From Clostridiaceae bacterium OM02-2AC (lineage in GTDB: Bacteria; Bacillota_I; Bacilli_A; Erysipelotrichales; Erysipelotrichaceae), in contig QULU01000055.1 in NCBI GenBank assembly GCA_003481775.1, positions 1 to 20,433 of the forward strand: DNA of 20,433 bases, in the 5' to 3' direction. Shown piece after piece: positions 14,619-20,433 of this stretch (position 1 is the first letter of the stretch; the number at the start of each line of letters is the position of its first letter). The notes under the pieces were generated by a model. The model searched no databases. It had not been told where the DNA came from and worked only from the letters and a program-made list of their open reading frames with translations. Both the position numbers and the translations under genes were made by a program.

Positions 14619-15029
14619 TCACTGACAGCGCAGAGAAAGAAGCTTCTGAATATCTGCCATATGAGCCTCCTCACAAACCCGATACTGTATCCATCCGCCG
14701 TTACCACACGGATATCTGTTATCGATGTATTCCTTTGCATAGGTCTGCAGCTGATCGTAAAGGGAAGCATACTGCGCATCAGAGAGCCGTATCATAACAG
14801 TAAAGGCTCCCGCCTCCGGAAACACATTGCACATCAGCTTCTTTTTCTTACGATGTGCAATCCCCCAGCCATAGTGGTTGCCATAGGGAAAGGTAACCTC
14901 CTGCTGCGTTGCGAATGTTTCAAATAGCCATGTATTCAGTCTGATAAACAGCTCCCCGCATTCCTCACAATGCGCACACATTTCGTTGTACCGGGGCTGC
15001 TCCTGCTTATTTAACATTCTTTCATACAT
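14619..15029 (-). CDS. DUF3788 family protein
   Basis: The product is a 136-residue soluble protein with features I associate with DUF3788: YERMLNKQEQPRYNEM at the start, FPYGNHYGWGIAHRKKKKLMC in the middle, AFTVMIRLSDAQY, and CGNGGWIQYRV near the end. The function of the family is not established to my knowledge. I chose the ATG at 15029, which has AGGAGG 8 nt upstream; the ATG at 15035 is only 2 nt from it. The gene is first in a string of four small same-strand genes. Confidence 0.85.
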   Translation of the reverse strand: MYERMLNKQEQPRYNEMCAHCEECGELFIRLNTWLFETFATQQEVTFPYGNHYGWGIAHRKKKKLMCNVFPEAGAFTVMIRLSDAQYASLYDQLQTYAKEYIDNRYPCGNGGWIQYRVCEEAHMADIQKLLSLRCQ

Positions 15030-15064
15030 AAACATATCCTCCTGCCCTTCCCCTAGTTTTTTCC

Positions 15065-15073
15065 ATTATAGCA
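15065..15073 (-). promoter_or_regulatory. Extended -10 promoter of the DUF3788 gene
   Basis: TGC-TATAAT on the minus strand gives an extended -10, with a start near 15058 and a leader of about 30 nt. It lies between the rnf terminator and the gene. Confidence 0.65.
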
Positions 15074-15123
15074 TATTCGTTCCGTTTTTTCTTTACAGCT
15101 CTTCAATTTTATCTCAAGAATAT

Positions 15124-15157
15124 GAAAAGGCATTCCTCTGTATATGGAGGAACGCCT
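15124..15157 (-). terminator. Terminator of the rnf operon
   Basis: On the minus strand AGGCGTTCCTC pairs with GAGGAATGCCT (11 bp, one G-T pair) and TTTT follows. It begins 10 nt after the rnfB stop, which argues against a longer rnfB having been present here recently. Confidence 0.85.
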
Positions 15158-15167
15158 GTATTTCTTA

Positions 15168-15476
15168 TTAAGCCTTTACCTTAACACAGGTACCATCCGG
15201 TCCCGGTGTGGTGTTCAGATATTCAGCGATGGCTGCCTTCTGATCCGGTTTACAAGGCTTGCAGGTACCGACAACAGTGACCTCACCCTCTACCAGTGCC
15301 TCGGCAAGTCCGCTGCAGCCTGCATACCCGCAGCTACCGCAGTTGTAGTTTGGCAGCATGCTGCTGACCTTTTCAATACGCTCATCGACTTCAACGCTTA
15401 AAAATCTGTCCGCAATTCCCAGCCCTAGACCAAGAATCGCCCCCAGAACAAGCATCATAATGATTGCAGTTACCAT
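15168..15476 (-). CDS. rnfB: RnfB, minimal form (102 aa) without the ferredoxin-like domain
   Basis: RnfB is the subunit that normally receives electrons from ferredoxin. Usual family members have an N-terminal membrane anchor, a 4Fe-4S domain with a CxxCGxxxC motif, and then one or more 2[4Fe-4S] ferredoxin-like domains, for a total of about 190 to over 300 residues. This protein has the anchor (about 3-22), a short link, and the Fe-S motif NCGSCGYAGC with Cys46, 49 and 54 plus Cys72, but ends at residue 102. Two extra cysteines (Cys75 in TCKPCKPD and Cys97 in GTCVKV) are present. AAAGGGG precedes the ATG. The stop is followed at once by a terminator, so this is not an obvious frameshift. 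It is the last gene of the operon. Confidence 0.88.
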   Translation of the reverse strand: MVTAIIMMLVLGAILGLGLGIADRFLSVEVDERIEKVSSMLPNYNCGSCGYAGCSGLAEALVEGEVTVVGTCKPCKPDQKAAIAEYLNTTPGPDGTCVKVKA

Positions 15477-15490
15477 GTGACTACCCCTTT

Positions 15491-15661
15491 CTATTCCTCA
15501 TGTGCAGGGTTGTTGCAGCAGGAATGATCATGACAGCCCTTGCACTGTGCTTTCAAATCCTCACATCCCTTAGGAAGCGGTGTTTTGTGATTGAAGTAAA
15601 ACACCAGTGCATAGACTGCACCGAGTGCTCCCAGATACAGGACGGGAAGTAATGCCTTCAT
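15491..15661 (-). CDS. Cys/His-rich membrane microprotein (56 aa) between rnfA and rnfB
   Basis: This small gene fills the gap between rnfA and rnfB. Its ATG is 1 nt after the rnfA stop and its TAG is 14 nt before rnfB, so it is almost certainly translated from the rnf transcript. The product has one membrane helix (about 4-23, LLPVLYLGALGAVYALVFYF), a short link with Pro and Lys, and a C-terminal tail holding five cysteines (33, 40, 43, 48, 49) and three histidines (44, 46, 54). The tail includes CKGCH, formally a CxxCH heme-attachment pattern, and HSCC. Binding of an Fe-S cluster or other metal is more likely than heme in such an anaerobe, but neither is shown. I know no named family for it. 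Confidence 0.75.
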   Translation of the reverse strand: MKALLPVLYLGALGAVYALVFYFNHKTPLPKGCEDLKAQCKGCHDHSCCNNPAHEE

Positions 15662-15662
15662 A

Positions 15663-16244
15663 TTAAACCAGACCCATCAGTCCGCTGAAGGCAAGTGCCA
15701 TGATTGCTGCAACGATCAGGGCAATCGGATTTCCTTTCCAGGAAAGCGGAGTATCACAGGCATCCAGACGCTCACGAATCGTTGAGAAGATGTACAGTAC
15801 CATCGTGAATCCAACAGGAATTGCGATGGAATATGTCAGCATCTCCGCAAAATTGTAGCCGCTGGTGATGTTGTTCAGTGTAACATTCAATACGACACAG
15901 TTCGTCGTAATCAGCGGCAGGTAGACACCCAGCGCCTTATATAGAGAAGGACTCAGCTTCTTGATGATCATTTCCACCAGCTGTACCAAAGCGGCAATGA
16001 CCAGAATGAAGGTAATCAGGTCCATATACTGCAGATTCAGAGGATCCAGTACCATGTAATACAGACCATAGGTTACCAGAGAGGCTGCCACAATAACAAA
16101 GGTAACGGCAGCACCCATACCGATGGCAGAGCTGCTCTTCTTGGATACACCCATGAATGGACACATACCAAGGAACTGATTCAGGACGACGTTATTGATG
16201 AAGACAAACGTAATCAGCATAACAAATAAATTACTCCAGTTCAT
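15663..16244 (-). CDS. rnfA: RnfA, ion-translocating membrane subunit
   Basis: RnfA and RnfE form an inverted pair of membrane subunits that hold an intramembrane iron centre and take part in ion transport coupled to electron flow. The 193-residue product has six hydrophobic helices and normal length. The conserved half-helices carry the cysteines expected to ligate the shared centre: Cys28 in FLGMCPFMGVSKK, and the Cys in LITTNCVVLNVTL. The ATG at 16244 lies 3 nt after the rnfE stop, with AAGGAGG inside the end of rnfE. Confidence 0.96.
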   Translation of the reverse strand: MNWSNLFVMLITFVFINNVVLNQFLGMCPFMGVSKKSSSAIGMGAAVTFVIVAASLVTYGLYYMVLDPLNLQYMDLITFILVIAALVQLVEMIIKKLSPSLYKALGVYLPLITTNCVVLNVTLNNITSGYNFAEMLTYSIAIPVGFTMVLYIFSTIRERLDACDTPLSWKGNPIALIVAAIMALAFSGLMGLV

Positions 16245-16247
16245 CGT

Positions 16248-16907
16248 TTATTTCGCCTCCTTTTCCAGCTTTTTCGCCTTATTCTGCTGGTGAGACTTAT
16301 AGGCAGCCAGTCCTGCAGCCAGACATGCAAACGTACAGAATGCACCAAACGGCTGAGAGAACATGGAGATTGCAAAGTCCTCCGGAATAATACGAATTGA
16401 GAAGATATTCTGCGCCGCATCGAACGGATTGTCAAAGGACAGGATTCCCGTTGCGATAATCTGACGGATTGCGGACATCAGGATGATGGATACGGTATAT
16501 CCAAGCCCCATGCCGAGTCCGTCCAGAGCGGAATCAAAGACGCTGTTTTTGCTGGCAAAGGCTTCCGCACGTCCCAGAATAATACAGTTTACAACAATCA
16601 ATGGGATAAAGACACCCAGCGCGGAATCCAGACTCGGTGCATATGCCTTAATCAGCATCTGGATAATTTTTACAAGTGTTGCAATGATTACAATATAAAC
16701 CGGAATACGAATTTCCGATGGTGTAATATTACGAATCAGGGAAATGATCACATTTGACATGATCAATACGACAATAACAGCAACTCCCATACCGATGGCA
16801 TTGTTCAGCGTGGTCGTTATGGCCAGGGTGGAACAAAGTCCCAGATACAGGGAGAATACAGGATTTTCACGGATGAATCCTGCTGTAAAATTCTCTTTAC
16901 GGTTCAT
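16248..16907 (-). CDS. rnfE: RnfE, ion-translocating membrane subunit
   Basis: RnfE is the partner of RnfA in the membrane core. The 219-residue product begins with a cytoplasmic FTAGFIRENPVFSLYLGLCSTLAITTT region containing Cys25. It then has six helices and the second conserved cysteine in PLIVVNCIILGRAEAFAS, a hallmark of RnfE/NqrD proteins, and ends in a basic tail (HQQNKAKKLEKEAK) expected in the cytoplasm. AGGAGGTGGATGAAGA precedes the ATG. Nothing about the length or motifs is abnormal. Confidence 0.96.
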   Translation of the reverse strand: MNRKENFTAGFIRENPVFSLYLGLCSTLAITTTLNNAIGMGVAVIVVLIMSNVIISLIRNITPSEIRIPVYIVIIATLVKIIQMLIKAYAPSLDSALGVFIPLIVVNCIILGRAEAFASKNSVFDSALDGLGMGLGYTVSIILMSAIRQIIATGILSFDNPFDAAQNIFSIRIIPEDFAISMFSQPFGAFCTFACLAAGLAAYKSHQQNKAKKLEKEAK

Positions 16908-16921
16908 TCTTCATCCACCTC

Positions 16922-17440
16922 CTATTTCAGATTCTCAGCCTGATATTTGGCTGCTTCACGGATTCCTTCGATAACCGGCTTACTGGAAACCGTTGCTCCG
17001 GTAATCGTATCATCCAGAATCTCTTCACCGGTTGCATCCTTTCCCTTTAAAGATTCACGGAACGGCTTCTCCGTTACCTTGGAACCAAGTCCCTGTGTAT
17101 CTCCATTGGAAATTGCAACATAGTCATATACGCTTCCATCTTTGTTCAGGGCTACCAGGAAGCTGGTACCGTCCTTATATCCGGTTACCTTCATTTTGAA
17201 GATATAGCCCTTTCCTTCCACCTCGAATATTTTCTCGATGGTTTTGGAAGCATTGTCTTTTACCTTTACAAAGGCATCATCACTCACATCCGGATAAATT
17301 TCCTTCAGTGTCTCCTTTTCCGCAGCCAGCTCATTGGCAGCGATGACAGGAGCCGTCATATTATTGGCAAACGCCAGCGCTCCTCCGGCCAGGGCAGCAA
17401 TCAGAGCTAAGAAAACAGTCAGATGTAATATCTTTTTCAT
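16922..17440 (-). CDS. rnfG: RnfG, covalent-FMN subunit
   Basis: RnfG carries an FMN bound covalently to a threonine on the outer side of the membrane. The 172-residue product has one N-terminal helix (about 4-25) that anchors it, then an FMN-binding domain with GYKDGTSFLVALNKDGSVY, SNGDTQGLGSKV and the flavinylation motif DTITGATVSS, in which Thr150 is the expected attachment site. The flavin transferase ApbE, needed for this step, is not in the window. AGGAGG precedes the ATG, and the gene starts right after rnfD. Confidence 0.95.
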   Translation of the reverse strand: MKKILHLTVFLALIAALAGGALAFANNMTAPVIAANELAAEKETLKEIYPDVSDDAFVKVKDNASKTIEKIFEVEGKGYIFKMKVTGYKDGTSFLVALNKDGSVYDYVAISNGDTQGLGSKVTEKPFRESLKGKDATGEEILDDTITGATVSSKPVIEGIREAAKYQAENLK

Positions 17441-17451
17441 ATTCTTACCTC

Positions 17452-18954
17452 CTAATATCCCAGAGCCTTACGCACTTCTGCAACGGCACGCACCGTTGAT
17501 TTGGAAGAGAACGTAGCTTCTGTTACCGCATCATTTTTTTCTACCTCTACCTCTTGCTTCAAATCCTGTCCGATAAACTGATCCAGGAATGCAGGGTTGT
17601 CGATCTTATCTCCCTGATGCGGTGTATCGTTGATTTCCGTCGGTACAACCGTGACGATCTTATCATCCTTCACGGTGATATCAAACTTGTTATAGATGTT
17701 GGGATCCTCTGTGGATGCATAGCCCTGTGATTCCACATGATAGGTCACAGAGCCATCGCTGTTTTCGGTTTTCCCGCTCAGCTTGGCTTCAAATTTATTA
17801 ACATCCTTGTCCGCTGTATTCAGCATAACAGCAGGTGCAGGCTCCTTTGCTTCAATAACGCTTCCGGCAAGCAGTACGCTTCCCATACCGACAACTGCTA
17901 CAACGCTGAAAATGATTGTCGCTTTCTTGCGCAGAGCCAGCTGTTTTCCCTCCAGCCCTTTTTCAATCATCGGCGTCAGCATGTTCATCATCAGAATGGA
18001 ATACAGACAGCCCTCCGGCAGATTTGCTTTTACACGAATCAGCACGGTGATGATTGCAGCACCGAGCGCAAAGATGCAGCGCCCCTGTGCACTCGTTGGA
18101 GAGGTCACCGGATCGGTTAACATAAACACCGCACCGAAGACGACACCACCTGTTAGTACATGGACGAGTGGATACCAGAGAAAGCCCGGTATGCCCTCAT
18201 AGCTGCCAACACCGCGCAGCAAAGCGATCCCGGCTGCCAGAACGAAGATGCTTCCCAGATACACAGCAGGAACTCTCCAGTCAATGACACGGCGAATGGA
18301 TAATACGACACCGACCAGTAAGATAATGATCGCACTCGTTTCACCGATTGCACCCGGATACCAGCCGGTCAACAGCTTTCCGATACCGCCGATTTCACTC
18401 ATCATGTCCTTAATCATTTCCGGATTCGTCACCAGCCAGTTAAAATCGGAAGCGATGATGGTTGTCGGTGTAGCCGAGGTGATAACATCCGTCGTTGCCC
18501 CCATGAAGGTCGCAAAAACGATGGCCCTTCCCACAGCCGCAGGATTGAAGATATTGTTTCCAAACCCGCCAAACAACAGCTTTGCAAAGAAAATAGCGAA
18601 GAAGGTGGAAACCCCCAGCGCATAGGGACGGATACTGATTGGACACATCAGCGTTAAGATGATCGCTGTGATCCAGCCAAAGGAACCTCCCATAAACTTC
18701 TTAATATACGGCAGATCAAATTTCTGATCCTTCTTCATAAAGAACGCCCAGGCCAGCTCTGTTACAAATGCAGTGATCAAAGATACGGCAAGCAGCTTGA
18801 TTGCCTGCAGCATATGATCAAATGTATATGCCTTATTATAATAAATAAGTGAAAACGCAAACACCACGAGTAACCCAATCATCAGCTCCAGCATAATCTG
18901 CTGTGTGCTCTGCTTCTGACGTAAGTTCGGTGATGCATGGAATGTAAATTTCAT
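17452..18954 (-). CDS. rnfD: RnfD with an extra C-terminal FMN-binding domain (500 aa)
   Basis: RnfD is a membrane subunit with a covalent FMN. Residues 1-340 are a normal RnfD: membrane helices, the FNPAAVGRA segment at 136-144, the flavin motif DVITSAT (156-162) with Thr162, GWYPGAIGETS, FMLTDPVTSPTS and EGCLYSILMMNMLTP. Standard members stop soon after this, at about 300-350 residues. Here another helix (about 345-367) leads to about 130 more residues. These look like an RnfG/NqrC-type FMN_bind domain: YHVESQGYAS, FDITVKDDKIVTVV, NDTPHQGDK, FLDQFIGQDL and a second flavinylation-like motif DAVTEATFSS (475-484) with Thr481. The motif has Glu where Gly is usual. GGGAGGG precedes the ATG. Confidence 0.93.
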   Translation of the reverse strand: MKFTFHASPNLRQKQSTQQIMLELMIGLLVVFAFSLIYYNKAYTFDHMLQAIKLLAVSLITAFVTELAWAFFMKKDQKFDLPYIKKFMGGSFGWITAIILTLMCPISIRPYALGVSTFFAIFFAKLLFGGFGNNIFNPAAVGRAIVFATFMGATTDVITSATPTTIIASDFNWLVTNPEMIKDMMSEIGGIGKLLTGWYPGAIGETSAIIILLVGVVLSIRRVIDWRVPAVYLGSIFVLAAGIALLRGVGSYEGIPGFLWYPLVHVLTGGVVFGAVFMLTDPVTSPTSAQGRCIFALGAAIITVLIRVKANLPEGCLYSILMMNMLTPMIEKGLEGKQLALRKKATIIFSVVAVVGMGSVLLAGSVIEAKEPAPAVMLNTADKDVNKFEAKLSGKTENSDGSVTYHVESQGYASTEDPNIYNKFDITVKDDKIVTVVPTEINDTPHQGDKIDNPAFLDQFIGQDLKQEVEVEKNDAVTEATFSSKSTVRAVAEVRKALGY

Positions 18955-18967
18955 AAAATACCCTCCC

Positions 18968-20260
18968 TTACTTCTTAGCCAGCATCAGCTGACGCTTTGC
19001 ACGGCGAACATTCTCCGTCACATCCAGACGGGACGGACAGATGTATGTACAAAGACCGCACTCGATACAATCCATGGCACATAGCTTTTCCATGGCTTTC
19101 TTATCATTTGTTTTTACTGCCTGTGCGATGCGTACCGGCTGTAGTCCTGCCGGACAGTGATCGGAGCATTTCCCGCAGCGCAGACAGGCAATACTGTCAA
19201 ACGGCTTGTTTTCCAGAATGGTCAATGCATTCATATTGCGGTCGATAACGAATTTGTCATTGACAATCGTTTTCCCCATCATCGGACCTCCGGCAATCAG
19301 CCTTACATCCTCACACGTATAGCCGCCGCACGCCGCAACGACCTCCGCTACCGGCACACCGACAGGAACCTGTACATTGACAGGCTTCTTTACCGCATTT
19401 CCGGATACGGTCAGCGTCTTGGAAACAATTGGCGTTCCTGTCAACAGCGCCTCACCGAATGCAATCGCCGTTGTCGCATTATTGACAATGGCACCAACCT
19501 CACCTGGCAGCTTTTCATATTCCGCATGCATGATTTCACGCACTAACACACGCTCCCAGCCCATCGGATACACATCAGGCACAGCGACTACGCTGAAGCC
19601 CTCCATGCCCTTGATTGCTTCTTCCACAAACTGAATCAGATCCGGGTGCGTCTTCTTGATCGCGATTACCGCCTCTGGTGCCATCGCCATTTTCTTCATG
19701 GCAGCCACACCGGTGACAAATTCTTCCTTGTGCGCCTGAATCATCTTGTAGTCCGCAGTGATGAACGGTTCACATTCCACCGCATTGATGATCAGCTTTT
19801 TTACATCCTTTGCGAATTTGTACTTGATGTATGCAGGAAATCCTGCACCACCCAGACCGATGATTCCCGCATTCATCATGAAATCGATCAGCGCTGTACG
19901 ATCAGCACTCTTATAATCAAGCGGCTCAAACGAACGCACACGCTCATACAATCCATCGTTTTCAATGACGAGATGCTCCACCGGCTTCAGGGAAGAATGC
20001 ATAAGCTTCTGCGTACCTGTTACAGTACCGGAAACACTTGCAAAAATAGGAACAACATTACGTTCATTGCACTGAGCAACTTTTGTACCAATGGAAACAT
20101 GATCACCTTCCTTGACCAGTATTTCCAGATTCACAGAAGGCCCGCAGATCAAAGGGATAAATACCTTGCTGCCGGCTTTCACTTCCATGATGTCTACATG
20201 GTCGCTAAGTTCCTTATGGCCCGGAATGTGCTGACGCATGGGTCCTTTAAACAATGACAT
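18968..20260 (-). CDS. rnfC: RnfC, NADH-side Fe-S/flavin subunit
   Basis: RnfC is the peripheral cytoplasmic subunit that exchanges electrons with NAD(H). The 430-residue product keeps the FMN/NADH-binding core (GLGGAGFPAYIKY, INAVECEPFITADY, and GGYTCEDVRLIAGGPMMGK). It ends with two 4Fe-4S motifs, CLRCGKCSDHC (cysteines about 359, 362, 365, 369) and CIECGLCTYIC (about 398, 401, 404, 408). I chose the ATG at 20260: AAGGTGA lies 5 nt upstream and MSLFKGPMRQH matches the usual start of the family. A GTG at 20269 would add three residues. It is first in the rnfCDGEA-orf-B operon. Confidence 0.96.
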   Translation of the reverse strand: MSLFKGPMRQHIPGHKELSDHVDIMEVKAGSKVFIPLICGPSVNLEILVKEGDHVSIGTKVAQCNERNVVPIFASVSGTVTGTQKLMHSSLKPVEHLVIENDGLYERVRSFEPLDYKSADRTALIDFMMNAGIIGLGGAGFPAYIKYKFAKDVKKLIINAVECEPFITADYKMIQAHKEEFVTGVAAMKKMAMAPEAVIAIKKTHPDLIQFVEEAIKGMEGFSVVAVPDVYPMGWERVLVREIMHAEYEKLPGEVGAIVNNATTAIAFGEALLTGTPIVSKTLTVSGNAVKKPVNVQVPVGVPVAEVVAACGGYTCEDVRLIAGGPMMGKTIVNDKFVIDRNMNALTILENKPFDSIACLRCGKCSDHCPAGLQPVRIAQAVKTNDKKAMEKLCAMDCIECGLCTYICPSRLDVTENVRRAKRQLMLAKK

Positions 20261-20304
20261 CACAGTCACCTTACCTTTCTCTTACTTCTTCCATACCATA
20301 TGTG

Positions 20305-20320
20305 AATGTGTTAACACATT
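20305..20320. promoter_or_regulatory. Perfect 16-bp palindrome in the rnf leader (candidate operator)
   Basis: AATGTGTTAACACATT is identical on both strands and lies at about +9 to +24 of the predicted rnf transcript. The position suits a repressor that blocks elongation. The TGTTAACA core recalls the half-sites of the redox repressor Rex, but Rex sites have a spacer between halves, so the assignment is open. Confidence 0.55.
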
Positions 20321-20335
20321 TTACATACCGGTTTT

Positions 20336-20344
20336 ATTATAGCA
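20336..20344 (-). promoter_or_regulatory. Extended -10 promoter of the rnf operon
   Basis: TGC-TATAAT on the minus strand forms an extended -10; the -35 region is only a T-rich run. Transcription should start near 20328, giving a leader of about 68 nt. Confidence 0.7.
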
Positions 20345-20361
20345 TTTTCATACCATGATAA

Positions 20362-20418
20362 AAAGCGGAAATTTAACATTTTCTTAAGGAGCTGAAGTGA
20401 AAAGTTAAATTCCACTTT
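20362..20418. terminator. Long imperfect hairpin upstream of rnf, probably a terminator of the off-window neighbour
   Basis: Arms AAAGTGGAATTTAAC-TTTTC and GAAAAT-GTTAAATTTCCGCTTT pair over about 20 bp with a few mismatches, and on the minus strand a T-run follows. It probably ends the gene to the right of the window and insulates the rnf promoter. An operator-like role is less likely. Confidence 0.5.
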
Positions 20419-20433
20419 CAAAGTAGCTAAGTA

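Noticed and set aside
15491..15661. Reading the CKGCH motif of the microprotein as proof of a c-type cytochrome
   Set aside because: A single CxxCH in a tail with other Cys and His residues is weak evidence. No cytochrome c maturation gene is visible and the likely host type usually lacks c-type cytochromes, so metal or Fe-S binding is preferred.
19646..20257. Plus-strand ORF (203 codons) opposite rnfC
   Set aside because: It is a mirror frame of a well-supported rnfC gene with no start signals.
20305..20320. Calling the rnf leader palindrome a Rex site
   Set aside because: Known Rex operators have two half-sites separated by several bases, while here the halves abut. I kept it as an unassigned operator.

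Overview
The window reads as a chromosomal segment of a low-to-moderate-GC Bacillota (Firmicutes) bacterium. Shine-Dalgarno sites are strong (AGGAGG type), promoters carry TATAAT -10 boxes, and intrinsic terminators are common. The gene set (RqcH, ammonia-type AsnA, a mannose-family PTS, a DeoR-type regulator and a Clostridia-style rnfCDGEAB order) suits an anaerobic gut firmicute. An Erysipelotrichaceae such as [Clostridium] innocuum is my best guess, inferred from gene style and not from any search. No tRNA, rRNA, CRISPR array or intact transposase was seen.

Layout. (1) Positions 1-2262: an ambiguous gene edge, then rqcH on the plus strand with its own promoter and terminator. Everything after this is on the minus strand. 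(2) 2431-3057: a lone polytopic membrane protein. (3) 3172-9946: one nine-gene operon, read right to left: PTS IIA, a fused PTS IIC-IID, DhaK, DhaL, a two-helix membrane protein, an alpha/beta-hydrolase that lacks its nucleophile, a class II aldolase, PTS IIB and a cupin. Its promoter overlaps a palindrome and is followed by a perfect match to the CcpA cre consensus; a terminator closes it. (4) 10041-11203: a MITE-like inverted repeat and a DeoR-family regulator that probably controls the PTS operon. (5) 11242-12316: asnA. (6) 12541-15073: small accessory genes (GNAT acetyltransferase, acidic hypothetical, 2-TM protein, zinc ribbon, lipoprotein, DUF3788 protein). (7) 15124-20433: the rnf operon.

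How the genes work together. The PTS operon looks like a route for uptake and phosphorylation of a carbohydrate, aldol cleavage of the product, and phosphorylation of a triulose-like fragment by DhaKL. No DhaM phosphodonor is present, so either the IIA protein, another donor or ATP must serve DhaKL. The substrate is unknown.

The rnf operon encodes a membrane ferredoxin:NAD+ oxidoreductase with an unusual distribution of cofactor domains. RnfD carries an extra C-terminal FMN-binding domain. RnfB is cut down to a membrane anchor plus one Fe-S motif and has no ferredoxin-like module. A previously unlisted 56-residue Cys/His-rich membrane microprotein sits between rnfA and rnfB. Together these are the strongest candidate in this window for an undescribed variant system.
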